NCBI RefSeq assembly: GCF_014023275.1
Contig: NZ_CP054698.1
Location: forward strand, 310,001 to 374,000
DNA from: Nostoc edaphicum CCNP1411
Lineage (GTDB): Bacteria > Cyanobacteriota > Cyanobacteriia > Cyanobacteriales > Nostocaceae
Length of the DNA stretch: 64,000 bases
Direction of reading: 5' to 3'
The notes under the pieces were generated by a model. It did not search any database and was not told the origin of the DNA. It saw only the letters and a program-made list of their open reading frames with translations. The translations under genes and the position numbers were made by a program. Below, one piece after another: positions 18,204 through 28,500 of this stretch; positions within the stretch are counted from its first letter, which is position 1, and each line of letters opens with the position of its first letter.

Positions 18204-19178
18204 TCAGCGAAGAGTAGTATAAATAGAATCAGATTTTTGATACACAGATAAAAGCAGACATTCCCAAACTAGCCTTGGTTGAGCGTAAACAAGTAAGTAT
18301 TTACGAGCTTGTTCTAGCTGATTTATAATACTAGATTGATGCCACTGTTGCCAGTAAAACTGCTGAAGATAATCAACTAACCACAATTGTGCTTCTGTAT
18401 CTAAATCCTGATCAATTTTCTTGGCTAACTCCAAGGCGTTACGGTAAGATTTAGGCGCTTTTTTCAAATCTTCGAGTAATTCCGGGGGAATAGTTTGTAA
18501 TTGCTCATAAGATGCGATCGCAGTTCCGGCACTACCAGATGCTATGCTCAAAACTGCCTGATTTTGCAAAATTTCTTGATGACCTGTTTGCGTAAGTACA
18601 ACAGCTAAAGACTGTGCATCTAAACGATAAAAAGGAATGCGTTGACACCGTGAAACTAAAGTCGGCAACACAGACTCAGGTGTAGGTGCAATTAAAATTA
18701 ATGTCGCCTGTCCCGGTTCTTCCAAGGTTTTGAGTAAAGCATTCGCTGCGGCTTCTGCCATTGTTTGAGCTTCCTCCAGCACTACTACATTCCTCGGCGC
18801 TTCCAAAGGCGGACGACCTAAAAACTCAGTAATTTCCCGAATTTGCTCTAGCCGAATTACAGGTGGCGCTTTACGCTTCAGTCCTTTCTCGGCTGCTTCT
18901 GCTGCTGTTAATCGTTGTCCCTGGTGTTGGTACGTTGGTTGCACCCACAACAAAGCTGGATGGTTCCCCTGGCGCAAACGGTTTTGTAAAGACGCAGTGA
19001 CTCCCATTCCACTAGAAAATAGCAATTCCACAAAGCATCGGGCTGCTAAACTTCTTCCTACACCATCTGGCCCCACAAATAGGTAGGCTGGAGCAACCCG
19101 GTTTTGTCTAACAGCCTGAGTCAGTAATTCTATACCTTGCTGTTGTCCTATAAGTGGTGTAAATGGATCATTAGTCAT
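18204..19178 (-). CDS. holB: DNA polymerase III subunit delta'
   Basis: 324 residues. AAA+ clamp-loader subunit: FTPLIGQQQGIELLTQAV, P-loop-like FVGPDGVGRSLAAR, the long insertion QLRQI-type LEQIREITEFLGRPP, VVLEEAQTMAEAAANALLKT (Walker B-like) and LEEPGQATLILIAP, then SRCQRIPF (sensor/SRC motif). It loads the beta clamp as part of the clamp-loader complex. It is convergent with the LysR gene. The start codon at 19178 follows from the usual FxxxxGQ N-terminus. Confidence 0.92.
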   Translation of the reverse strand: MTNDPFTPLIGQQQGIELLTQAVRQNRVAPAYLFVGPDGVGRSLAARCFVELLFSSGMGVTASLQNRLRQGNHPALLWVQPTYQHQGQRLTAAEAAEKGLKRKAPPVIRLEQIREITEFLGRPPLEAPRNVVVLEEAQTMAEAAANALLKTLEEPGQATLILIAPTPESVLPTLVSRCQRIPFYRLDAQSLAVVLTQTGHQEILQNQAVLSIASGSAGTAIASYEQLQTIPPELLEDLKKAPKSYRNALELAKKIDQDLDTEAQLWLVDYLQQFYWQQWHQSSIINQLEQARKYLLVYAQPRLVWECLLLSVYQKSDSIYTTLR

Positions 19179-19215
19179 TAATAATTACTTAGGAGTTAGG
19201 AGTTAGGAGTTATTA

Positions 19216-19331
19216 GAGACTTCCAGAAATTAAATTATTCAATTTTGGAGCGAAGATGATCATTAGATTCTTCCTCCCCTGCTTCCCCTGCTTGCCAAAG
19301 CGATGGGATATTTTTTTAGTTGGAAGTCCCT
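19216..19331. repeat. MITE-like element with GGGACTTCCAA-type ends
   Basis: The ends GACTTCCAGAAATTAAATTA (left) and TATTTTTTTAGTTGGAAGTC (right) are imperfect inverted repeats. The same outer ends flank the larger repeats at 25120-25450 and 37680-38040. This copy has a short, unrelated middle rich in CTCCCCTGC filler. Confidence 0.6.
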
Positions 19332-19869
19332 TATTCCTCTGCTCCCCTGCCTCTCTGCTCTCCTGTATAGTTTTAGCTAATTCATAATTTAAGTCAGTTT
19401 TTATGAAGAAAAGCAAATGTTGTCAAACATTTTTTTATAGTTTCGATAATCTGAATACATAAAGGATAAAGAAAAAAGCTCAGACTCTTAAATTATCGCC
19501 TACTAATCTGCAAGTTTTCACGGTTATTGCAGCTAAATTTTGTGGTTACTTTAAATCAGTGAACAGTTCAACTGCTCCTTGCCTTTTGTTCAACATTCTT
19601 CAGGGCATCTAAATGTTAGCTAGTTATTTAGCGAACATTTACCGCAGCTAAATATCAAAATATTCGGTGATGGTGCAGTGACTACTATCAACGATAAAAA
19701 ACCTTACACCTTCTATGAATGTTTCTTCTATCTGATTTTCATTTACTGAAAACTACAAAGCTAGGTAAAGAACCGCTGAGTAATTTGGTCTTTTTACTAG
19801 TAAAAAAATGGTGAAATAAATCCATAACACCGAAATCAAGAGAAATCAAGATTGCCAAAGGAGACTGAT
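19332..19869. other. Non-coding gap upstream of the desaturase-like gene
   Basis: AT-rich, with G/C-run filler near the left end. The only feature I can support is the ribosome-binding site AAAGGAG (19857-19863) ahead of the ATG at 19870. No ORF or RNA gene seen. Confidence 0.45.
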
Positions 19870-21435
19870 ATGGAAATCTTCGATTATGTAATTCTGGGAG
19901 CCGGACTAGGCGGACTTTCAGCCGCAGCCTGTTTAACTCGACAAGGTTATCGGGTAGCAGTTTTAGAACAACATTATTTACCTGGTGGATGTTGTCACAC
20001 CTTTGATTATGGGGAATATAGTTTTTGTGCTGATGTGCATTACATCTCTCAATGTGGTTCTGGTCAGACTATAGCCCAATTTCTTGACTATATTCACCAA
20101 GATATACCCTTTAATAGCCTCGATCCTGACTGCATCGATCGAGTCATCACACCAGAGGCAGATTTTAAAATTCCCTTGGGATGGGAGAATTTGCGATCGC
20201 GTTTACTCTCCACATTTCCCGAAGAAGCTAGTGCTATTAACCGTTACTGCAATGAAGTTCAGCAACTCCACCAAGAAATTCGCAACCTAGTGCACGAGGT
20301 ACACTGGTTTGATCATAAGTTGTCTGACTGGTTGAAGTTACCAAAATATTTGAATTTATTTTGGAAGCGGAGTTGGACTCTACAAGATTTGTATAACCAT
20401 GTCGGGTTATCGCCTAAACTGCAAGCAGTACTGGCGGGACAAAGTGGCGACTATGCACTACCACCCCAAGAAATTGCCCTACTCACGCACACTTCCCTTG
20501 TTTGGGACTACTCAGAAGGTGCTTATTATCCAAAACATCACTTTAAACACTTTGTTAACACCATTGCAGATGTAATTACCGCAGGTGGAGGTGTCATCAA
20601 ATACTTAACCCCGGTAAGCCATATTCAAGTTAGTAACCACGCTGTTCATAGCATCCTTGCCGATGGTATCAGCTATCGCGCCAGCAAAGCTTATATTAGC
20701 GACCTCGACCCGAAATTAACAGTGAAGTTGATGCATGATTCTCAAGCATTGAGTCAAAAAGAGCATCAACGTCTCACTAGTTACGAATACTCAGCCAGTG
20801 CTTTCAATATTTACCTGGGTTTAGATAGTCGCTTCGATCCCCAACGCTACGGCATCGGTAACTGGAATATTTGGTATTATCCCACAGGCGACCTAAACAG
20901 AGAATATCAACGACAATTGGCAGGTGACTTCAGTCATCCGTGGATTTTCCTCTCTTGTCCGACAATGAAATCCAGTGAACCAGGGGTGGGGCCAGAGGGA
21001 CATCACGTTTTAGAGATTGCTACTGTCTGTTCTTATGAACCATTTGAACATCTACACAAAACTGATCCAAAAGAGTATAAAGTCAAAAAGCGGGAAGTTT
21101 ATCAGCAGATTATGACAAGTGTACGAGAGTTAATTCCAGATGTAGACAACTACGCCCGGATGAAAGTTTACGGCACACCTACCACCAGCGAATTTTATCT
21201 GGGACAACCGCAGGGTAATATTTACGGCGCGAAATTAATACCTAAACAGGTTGGTTTAAATCGTCTGGGATATACTACAGAATTATCTAACCTGTTTTTA
21301 GTAGGGGCAAGTGCTGGGTATCCGAGTGTACCAGGTGTAATTGGGAATGGGATGGATGTTGTAGAACTGCTGACAGGGCAATCTGTATGGCACAAAGCTG
21401 AAATATCTCAGCCTTTGGTGGCAGTTGGTTCATGA
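19870..21435 (+). CDS. Phytoene-desaturase/retinol-saturase-like FAD oxidoreductase
   Basis: 521 residues. N-terminal dinucleotide fold DYVILGAGLGGLSAAACLTR with the downstream LEQHYLPGGCCHTF motif, and C-terminal LFLVGASAGYPSVPGVIGNG FAD-binding motif. This is the CrtI/CRTISO/retinol saturase superfamily, which desaturates or isomerises polyenes at membranes. It differs from the usual CrtP, CrtQ and CrtH, so its substrate is unknown (carotenoid, retinoid or other lipid). The start at 19870 has AAAGGAG seven bases upstream; a TTG 18 bases earlier is unlikely. It is a single gene, convergent with the next. Confidence 0.82.
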   Translation: MEIFDYVILGAGLGGLSAAACLTRQGYRVAVLEQHYLPGGCCHTFDYGEYSFCADVHYISQCGSGQTIAQFLDYIHQDIPFNSLDPDCIDRVITPEADFKIPLGWENLRSRLLSTFPEEASAINRYCNEVQQLHQEIRNLVHEVHWFDHKLSDWLKLPKYLNLFWKRSWTLQDLYNHVGLSPKLQAVLAGQSGDYALPPQEIALLTHTSLVWDYSEGAYYPKHHFKHFVNTIADVITAGGGVIKYLTPVSHIQVSNHAVHSILADGISYRASKAYISDLDPKLTVKLMHDSQALSQKEHQRLTSYEYSASAFNIYLGLDSRFDPQRYGIGNWNIWYYPTGDLNREYQRQLAGDFSHPWIFLSCPTMKSSEPGVGPEGHHVLEIATVCSYEPFEHLHKTDPKEYKVKKREVYQQIMTSVRELIPDVDNYARMKVYGTPTTSEFYLGQPQGNIYGAKLIPKQVGLNRLGYTTELSNLFLVGASAGYPSVPGVIGNGMDVVELLTGQSVWHKAEISQPLVAVGS

Positions 21436-21480
21436 GTGCTGTTAGCGGTAGCGGGGCGTTTAGCCCGTGCTGAGTGCTGA

Positions 21481-21515
21481 GTGCTGAGTATGATTTTTAC
21501 TTTTTTACTCAGCAC
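21481..21515. terminator. Stem-loop between convergent genes
   Basis: GTGCTGAGTA (21481-21490) pairs with TACTCAGCAC (21506-21515) around an AT-rich loop, followed by TCTTT. It lies between two convergent genes and could end both transcripts. The GAGTGCTGAGTGCTGAG filler before it is a common cyanobacterial repeat. Confidence 0.5.
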
Positions 21516-21555
21516 TCTTTAGGTTAAGTCATAATTTGATGGAAATGCCTTACCT

Positions 21556-21969
21556 TCACACCTTAGACGTGAGAAATCTGGATATCTCCGCATGTGCTAA
21601 TACAGCCGCAGGTTCGCGCTGGAGAGCATTGTAATACTTTCTCTCGAAGGTATTGCCTGTCTCTAACGGTACAATCAGTGTGCGGACATCAGTAATCAAC
21701 TTTTGGAAATCGTCCAGCGATATCGGTTCATCTGCTTCGAGCATTTCATCAACTTGCACAACCACTTCAGAAATACGATGTAGCCAAGCAAATTGTTCAT
21801 GAGCAATGACGAGCTGAAGAAGTTCTCCGTTTGATACTCGTCCACTAACCTGTTCGTAGGCAATACGTTCTGTCTCTAGCAACATCTTGTGAAGGTAGAG
21901 TAATTTGTTTCGTAAATCACGCAGATATTGATGTTGACGTATTCTTTGTGAAAGTGTGTTAGAAGTCAA
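21556..21969 (-). CDS. Hypothetical helical protein
   Basis: 137 residues if started at the TTG at 21969, which has GAGGA nine bases upstream. A frame extends to an ATG at 22056, but the extra residues look like read-through of an intergenic region. The protein is almost all helical and highly charged (QYLRDLRNKLLYLHKMLLET, VVVQVDEMLEADEPISLDDF). I recognise no family and no membrane segment. It may be a small helical-bundle protein like several unannotated cyanobacterial ones. Confidence 0.6.
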   Translation of the reverse strand: MTSNTLSQRIRQHQYLRDLRNKLLYLHKMLLETERIAYEQVSGRVSNGELLQLVIAHEQFAWLHRISEVVVQVDEMLEADEPISLDDFQKLITDVRTLIVPLETGNTFERKYYNALQREPAAVLAHAEISRFLTSKV

Positions 21970-22425
21970 TGTTACCCATCCTCTCGTTACAATAGTCTTT
22001 GATGGCTTAAATAATTTCTGCGTCAGTATTAATCGCGAGTAGACTATACCGAACAATTACTTCGTGAAGTGATACGCTAGCGATGAGTAGCATCTCCAAT
22101 AGTGGCGTAGACACTCGCTAGAAGACTTGCAGCTCTTATCATAACTTCTGCTTGCTTTCTCTTCTTTACGAGAGGCTGAACCAACAAGAGCAGCACTCAA
22201 GATACATCGCTAACTTTCTCACTGTCTTGTGCAAACAGCACCATTTGCCATCTACCCAACCTCAGTTTATATATTTGGTTTCCTTGCTAAGAAGCATTAC
22301 GATCAACATATTTTTTTATAGTCGTTATATCTTATATCTGATTAATCATATATTAGCATAAACTTATAAGAAGTACATAGTGTAGAACCTATCGAGAAAA
22401 TATCAATTATGGGAAAACCGTCTTA
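21970..22425. other. Non-coding gap before PadR gene
   Basis: Includes short palindromic filler (ACTTCGTGAAGT; CGATGAGTAGCATCTCC). A 69-codon frame at 22152-22361 has no ribosome-binding site and an unnatural composition, so I do not call it. An AT-rich stretch at 22300-22420 probably holds the PadR promoter. Confidence 0.4.
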
Positions 22426-22998
22426 ATGTCTCTAGCATACGTAATTCTAGGTCTTCTTCAGCAGCAAGAAATGACGGGCTACGACCTCAAAACGAGCTGC
22501 TTTGATCAATGCATTGCCCATTTGTGGCCAGCAGACCAGGCACAAATTTACAGAACTCTCGATAAGCTAGTTGAGCAAGGCTGGATTACCTGTACGATTG
22601 AGATTCAGCACGATCGCCCCAACCGCAAAGTCTACAGTGTGACGGAACCTGGTAAAGCCGAATTCGCCCAATGGCTTGGGATTCATCAGCCCTTGCCGAC
22701 TTTACGAGAGCCAATGCTAGTCCAGTTGCATTTTGCAGATCAGTTGTCAAATGAAACCATTATTCATCTACTGGAACAACAATTGGCGGCTCGAAGCAAA
22801 AAACTTGCTGAATGTGAAACCATCGATTTACCATTACTCAGTGATGAGTCTGCCAACCGTGAGCAGGTGATGCAAAGGCTTGTGCTGGAGTTGGTAATCC
22901 GAAGAGAACAGACTTATATTGATTGGTTGAAAATAGCGATCGCACTTATCAGTCAGCAAAAGCCATTACCCTACTCTACTACTGGTTCATCGCATTAG
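22426..22998 (+). CDS. PadR-family transcriptional regulator
   Basis: 190 residues. N-terminal winged helix of PadR type: LAYVILGLLQQQEMTGYDLK, then PADQAQIYRTLDKLVEQGWI and RKVYSVTEPGKAEFAQWL. The C-terminal helical dimerisation domain (Vir-like) follows. PadR proteins are usually local repressors that sense small phenolics or drugs. It is convergent with the metal ATPase gene, so a direct regulatory link is not implied. Target unknown. Confidence 0.88.
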   Translation: MSLAYVILGLLQQQEMTGYDLKTSCFDQCIAHLWPADQAQIYRTLDKLVEQGWITCTIEIQHDRPNRKVYSVTEPGKAEFAQWLGIHQPLPTLREPMLVQLHFADQLSNETIIHLLEQQLAARSKKLAECETIDLPLLSDESANREQVMQRLVLELVIRREQTYIDWLKIAIALISQQKPLPYSTTGSSH

Positions 22999-23020
22999 TT
23001 CTGAGGTGTTAGCGGTGGTC

Positions 23021-23053
23021 AGATCCCCAACTTCTTCAAGAAGTCGGGGATCT
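23021..23053. repeat. Dispersed palindrome, possible bidirectional terminator
   Basis: AGATCCCC and ACTTCT are followed by loop TCA and then AGAAGT and GGGGATCT, a strong hairpin between the convergent PadR and ATPase genes. It lacks a following T-run, and similar palindromes are scattered in Nostoc-type genomes, so it is called a repeat rather than a proven terminator. Confidence 0.55.
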
Positions 23054-23074
23054 TGCAGCCCATCAAAATTAATT

Positions 23075-24991
23075 TTACCTCAGCAATCTCAGACCACTGA
23101 GGGTAACTAATACTGTAGAACCTTCATGGCCAATGACACCGATGGGTAGGTTAATATTTCCCAGAAAGTTGCCGACTAAAAGCAACATAATAAAACCCAA
23201 CGCTACGACTACATTTTGTTTTACTATGAGTTGCGATCGCCTACCTAAATGTATCGCTACAGCAATTTTTTCTAACCTGTCTGCCATCAGCACTATATCT
23301 GCGGTTTCCAATGCCACATCACTACCAGATACTCCCATCGCTATACCTACAGATGCTTGGGCTAAAGCTGGTGCATCATTGATTCCATCACCTACCATTG
23401 CCACAGTTTGATATTGTTGCTGTAGACGGCGGATAACATCGAGCTTATCTTCTGGTAAAAGTTGAGCATATACCCGATCAATTCCTACTGCTTTGGCGAC
23501 ACTGTGAGCAGTTTCCTGATTATCCCCGGTTAACATGACAATTTGTTCAACTCCCAATTTCTTTAACCGGGTAATAGTTGCAGCTGCTTGCGATCTTACT
23601 TGATCTGCGATCGCAATTACACCAATCACCTCTGCTTCTCTGTTTCCCTGTGCTACCCAAACCACAGTTTTACCTTCTTGTTCCCAAGATTGAACTATTT
23701 CTCGCAATTCTTCAGGTAAATTTGTCACATACTGTTGGACAAAAACGGCGTTCCCCACAATTACCTGTTCTTCTTGGGCAATTCCCACAATTCCCTGTCC
23801 AGGTATAGCTTGCACTTGGATTGCACCAACCCAATCTAAATCACCAGCCGCTTGTACAATTGCCTTACCGATGGGATGTTCGGAAGATGATTCGACACTA
23901 GCAGCCACTTTTAGAACATCATATTTAGTGTATTTACTAACTGAAATTACCTGAAATACCTGCACCTGCCCTGTTGTTAGAGTACCAGTTTTATCAAATG
24001 CGATCGCTCGGACTTTGCCAATCTTCTCCAACTGCGCCCCATTTTTAAACAAAATCCCCTGTCTTGCACCATTGGCAATTCCTGAAAGTAGGGTGGGCAT
24101 AATTGCAGCCATCAGCGCACAGGGAGAAGCCACCACTAGGAAGGTAAGAGCGCGATAAATTGTTGTTTCCCAATCCCAACCCCAGAGAAATGGCGGTAAA
24201 GTTGCCAGTAATATCCCGGCTACTACAATGACTTTGGCATATCCTTTCTCAAAGCGATCGATAAACTCTTGGGAAGGTGGTGCTTCTGTCTGCGCTTGTT
24301 CTACTAGGCGAATCACACGCTGAATCAAACTGCTTTGGGCTGGTTTGTGTACCTTAATTTGCAATGCACCATAGCCGTTGAGTGTGCCGGCAAATACTTC
24401 TTCGCCTACTGTTTTCTCTACAGGTAAAGACTCGCCTGTAATTGCAGCTTGATTGAGGGTGCTGTAACCAGATAAAATTATTCCATCAGTAGGAATTAGC
24501 TCTCCGGGTTTGACGACAATCTCATCACCCACTTTTAACTGACTGATAGCAACTTCCTCTTCCCTGCCCTGATGCAAAACCCTTGCTGTATCTGGTGTCA
24601 GACTCATCAAACTGCGGATACTCCGCTCAGTGCGCTGCATAGCATAGCCTTCTAGTGCGCCACTGATGGCAAAGATGAGAATCAAAATTGCTCCATCAAT
24701 AATTAGATGATATTCTCTTCGCCATAAGCCGAGACTAGCAGCACCAATCGCTGCCACAATCATCAGCAAATCTACATCGAGTTCTTTTTCTTTGAAGAGA
24801 GTAGTTAATCCTTCTCGCGCACTTTCGTAACCACCAATTACATAAGCAGCAGGTAGCAGCAGGAACGCCAATCCCAACCATCCGAGATGTAAGGCGAACC
24901 ATCCGAAAAATAGCAATAAGCCACACAAAAGGGCTGCTACGGTATCTGCGTGTTCTCTGGTGAATTGGCCGAAACGTTGGGGGTAGAGCAT
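23075..24991 (-). CDS. coaT: P1B-4-type metal-exporting ATPase (CoaT-like)
   Basis: 638 residues. Core P-type motifs are present: TGES (185-188), DKTGT phosphorylation site (333-337), MVGDGINDAPALAQA. The metal-site helix reads SPC (289-291) rather than CPC, and the last helix carries HEGST (622-626); this SPC plus HEG(S/G)T pair defines subclass P1B-4. There is no N-terminal heavy-metal-associated domain. Known members export Co(II), Zn(II) or Fe(II); Synechocystis CoaT exports cobalt. A MerR-type dyad lies 34 bases upstream of the start. The substrate is inferred, so the symbol is provisional. Confidence 0.85.
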   Translation of the reverse strand: MLYPQRFGQFTREHADTVAALLCGLLLFFGWFALHLGWLGLAFLLLPAAYVIGGYESAREGLTTLFKEKELDVDLLMIVAAIGAASLGLWRREYHLIIDGAILILIFAISGALEGYAMQRTERSIRSLMSLTPDTARVLHQGREEEVAISQLKVGDEIVVKPGELIPTDGIILSGYSTLNQAAITGESLPVEKTVGEEVFAGTLNGYGALQIKVHKPAQSSLIQRVIRLVEQAQTEAPPSQEFIDRFEKGYAKVIVVAGILLATLPPFLWGWDWETTIYRALTFLVVASPCALMAAIMPTLLSGIANGARQGILFKNGAQLEKIGKVRAIAFDKTGTLTTGQVQVFQVISVSKYTKYDVLKVAASVESSSEHPIGKAIVQAAGDLDWVGAIQVQAIPGQGIVGIAQEEQVIVGNAVFVQQYVTNLPEELREIVQSWEQEGKTVVWVAQGNREAEVIGVIAIADQVRSQAAATITRLKKLGVEQIVMLTGDNQETAHSVAKAVGIDRVYAQLLPEDKLDVIRRLQQQYQTVAMVGDGINDAPALAQASVGIAMGVSGSDVALETADIVLMADRLEKIAVAIHLGRRSQLIVKQNVVVALGFIMLLLVGNFLGNINLPIGVIGHEGSTVLVTLSGLRLLR

Positions 24992-25024
24992 GAGAGGTGA
25001 ATTAACAAGGACTCTCTCACGCTA

Positions 25025-25054
25025 AACCTTGACATTAATGTTAATGTCAAGGTT
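25025..25054 (-). promoter_or_regulatory. Perfect dyad upstream of the metal ATPase (MerR-type operator)
   Basis: AACCTTGACATTAA, two bases, then TTAATGTCAAGGTT: a perfect 14-base inverted repeat. Read toward the ATPase gene, TTGACA serves as -35 and the dyad fills the long spacer, the classic arrangement for MerR-family metal activators such as CoaR, ZntR or CueR. No MerR gene is in the window, so the regulator would act from elsewhere. Confidence 0.7.
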
Positions 25055-25102
25055 TTAACTTAATCGCCTAACCCATCCACGGCGGTGGCTCCCCAACCTA
25101 GG

Positions 25103-25551
25103 GCAATACTTTTCGGTTAGGGACTTCCAAAAAATAAATTACCCAATCTTGTGGGGTGGGCCGAAAAGCCACTGGTGTCTACTTTTGCCAAAAATAGCGT
25201 ACTGATTGGGTGTTGTTCACCCGCCAGCCAGCCAGGGATTGTAAATCCCTGACTAATTGCTCAAGTCTACTGAAGTAGACTGAAAATTTTTGCGCTCTAA
25301 AGTCTTCTTCAGAGGACTTTAGCTATGAGACAGGGATTTACAATCCCTGGCGGACGTGCTGCGGACGTGCGGTTTCGCGTTAAGTTGACACCAATGGCGA
25401 GACGCCCACCCCACAAGAAGTAGTTGAGTATTTTTTTATTTGGAAGTCCCTTAAAGGTAAGAGAAAAGGTTTGAATTCACCTTTCCCCTTACCCTTTAAC
25501 CTTTTCCCAGACCAAAAGATGAGATTGTTAGGCTTATCCGAAAAGTATTGC
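25103..25551. repeat. MITE-like element split by a second nested element
   Basis: The outer element starts GCAATACTTTTCGG (25103-25116) and ends with the exact complement CCGAAAAGTATTGC (25538-25551). After TTCGGTTA it is interrupted by the element 25120-25450, after which the outer sequence resumes (TTAAAGGTAAGAG...). The relative at 6296-6398 lacks the interruption. The right end lies three bases from the stop codon of the histidine kinase gene. Confidence 0.75.
25120..25450. repeat. Nested palindromic repeat (GGGACTTCCAA ends), long form
   Basis: The outer ends GGGACTTCCAAA and TTTGGAAGTCCC are inverted repeats, and TTA is duplicated at both sides. Inside are inverted segments ACTGGTGTC/GACACCAATGG, the hairpin AGGGATTGTAAATCCCTG, and a middle containing AAGTCTACTGAAGTAGACT and GTCTTCTTCAGAGGACTT stem-loops. 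Close relatives are at 37680-38040 and 45545-45835, with a short relative at 16897-17036. Confidence 0.75.
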
Positions 25552-25554
25552 AAC

Positions 25555-28500
25555 CTACGGGAGTTGATGGTGCGATTTGGTGATTTGTCTAATCGGAATT
25601 TCAATCCAAAATTCTGTTCCTAACCCCGGCTGAGAATCACATTTAAACACACCACCGTGTTTATCTACGACAATCTGGTAACTAATTGACAACCCCAAGC
25701 CAGTGCCTTTTCCCACTGGCTTAGTAGTAAAAAATGGGTCGCAGATTCTTGCCTTCAAAGCTTCGGGTATTCCTGAGCCATTGTCTGCAATGCGAATTAC
25801 TACACTCTTGACATTGCCTTCAAGTTCTCCAAGAGCAGTACTGATGGTAATTTCACTGCTATGAGGTTGTGATTGAGATTCCTTGTAATCTTCTAGAGCA
25901 TCGATCGCATTGCTTAAAACATTCATAAATACTTGATTCAGTGGCCCGGCATAGCATTCTACCAAGGGAAGGTCGCTGTATTCTTTGACTAATTTAATCG
26001 CCGGACTTTCCGGTTTTGCTTTCAAGCGATGCTGCAAAATTAGCAAGGTGCTATCAATGCCCTCATGAATATCAACTGGCTTCTTTTCTGCCTGATCGAG
26101 GCGAGAGAAATTCCTTAAACCCAAGACAATCTGCCGGATACGATCAATGCCAACTTTCATAGAAGATAGAGTTTTGGGCAAATCCTCCATGATAAATTCT
26201 AAGTCGATCTCGAAGGCGCGATCGCGAATCTCAGGGCTGGGGTTAGGGGCATTTTGCAAATAAAGGTCTAGTATACTGAGTAAATCTTGGGCGTAATCAT
26301 TGACATGATTGATGTTGCCATAAATGAAGTTGACGGGGTTATTAATCTCGTGGGCAACACCAGCTACCAGTTGACCAAGTGAGGACATTTTCTCAGTTTG
26401 AATCAGTTGGGTTTGAGTTTGCTTTAAATCATGCAAAGCTTGAGCTAACTTTTGGGTCTGCTCTTTGGTTTGATTATGTAATTGGGCTTGTTGGAGCGCA
26501 ACCCCAAGCTGATTGGCAATTTGAGTAATAAACTTAATTTCCGAAGCTTCCCAATGGCGCGGTGCAGAATTTTGATATGCTGCTAACAAGCCCCATAGCT
26601 GTTGCCCAATAAATATAGGTGCGATCGCATAAGCCCTTGCTTGAATTTGCTCTAAAATTGCAACGTGGCATTGAGAGTGGCCAGCTTCATAGATGTCATC
26701 AACTACAAAAGTTTCATTGTGACGATATCGCCCACCTTGGGTTTCTTGCAAATAGCTATCTTGCCAAATTGTTTTGATATGGTCACTTACTAGCTTTAAC
26801 CAGCCATTGCCCACAAACTCGGCGATATATTCACCACTCCAATCAGGCTGGAAGCGGTAGACTGCAACTCGATCAGCTTGTAGTGATTTACAAATTTCTT
26901 GGGTGGTTGTCTGAAAAATCGCATCTAGATCAAGAGATTCCCTAACTTTCGCCACAACTTCAAACAATACCCGTTGTTGTTCTGCTGCTTGTTGCAAATC
27001 TAACGTTTGTTGTCGTGTCTGAGTGAGTAATTCAGCTTGCTGGAGTGCTACTCCCATTTGGGCAGCAATCTGACTGAGAAAGTTAACTTCAGAAGCTTTC
27101 CATTGCCGAGGGCCGGTGTGTTGATAAGTTGCCAGCAAACCCCAAAGTTTTTGCCCAATAAAAATCGGAGCAAGCACAAAAGCGTGAATTTGAAACTGCT
27201 CTAGATTGTCGATATGACACTGAGTAAACCCCATACTATAAATGTCATCGACTGCAAATGTTTCATTGTTGCGGTAACGTCCTCCCTGTGTGTCTTGTAA
27301 GTAGGTGTCATTCCAAATTGTATTAATACCTAGTTCAGACTCATTCGACCAGTATGGACTAGCAGCCTCGAAGTCCCCAACAAATTCACCACCCCAACTA
27401 GAATCGAAACGATAAACAGAAACGCGATCGGCTTTGATTAATTGACAAACTTCTTTAGTTGTGGTTTGAAAAATCGTATTTGTGTCCAGAGATTCCCGAA
27501 TTTCGGCAATAACTTTAAACACAGCCTGTTCTTGTTCAGATGTCCGTTGTAACTCAACTGTGCGTCTTTTAACTTGTTTTTCTAAATTTTCATTGAAGAC
27601 TTGTACTTGTTGGTGTAGTTCATACTGCTGAACTGCTGAAGCAAAGTGTTTACCGAGGTTTCTAGCCAGTTCAATGTCTTCAACCGTCCATTTTTGAGCT
27701 TGTGCTTTTTTAGATTCGCGCCAAGCCTCAAAAGATCGCCGGGGGTAAAGTTGCCTGCGATCGCACTCATACTGCCCCGCCCATAAAGTTTCTATATCTA
27801 CTTCGTTGCGGAAAATACTTAAGTAACCTAGTAACTGCTGACGATACTGGAGTGGAATTGTCAATATGCTGCGAATTTTAGTTGGTTGAAAAGCAACTTG
27901 CAAACTTCGCAAGTCAGAAGTGTTATATATATCTGAAATTGCCCAAACATCGTAGTTACTAGACTTATAGTGTTCTTGCCAGACACTATACTGCTCTATG
28001 AGTGGATATATAGTTTGTTCTGGCATCACAGGTTGTTCTCCACAGATATAAAGCTTAATACAGGTATTTCCTGGTATTAAGCATTCTGTCAAGCTAGTGA
28101 TGTTGCCACTGTGGAAATCAAAAGCTGCATTTCTAATACAAAGCCTGCCACCAACACCATTAAAGGCAGCAACAGCCGCTTCTAAGGCTGGTTGTAATAC
28201 AATCGTCGGCAGTGAATGTAGTAGAGTCGCAATGCGGTTAACGATCGCTTCCCGTTCGGCTGTTTTGCGGACTTGAGCAAGAAGGGTACTTTGAGCGATC
28301 GCTACTGACAGTTGATCAACTACCGTCTGTACTGCTTCTAGTTCATATTCTGAAATCAAATGCGCTTGGGAATTATGAGACACCAGCAGCCCCCAAAGTT
28401 CATCTTGATAGAGAATAGGCGCTACTACAGAAGACTTTACCCCCATTGCCGTCAAATATTCAATATGGCAGGAATCTACAGGGCGGTAACAGATTTCCTC

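Noticed and set aside
22152..22361. 69-codon plus-strand frame
   Set aside because: No ribosome-binding site, low-complexity hydrophobic end, lies in a repeat-bearing gap.
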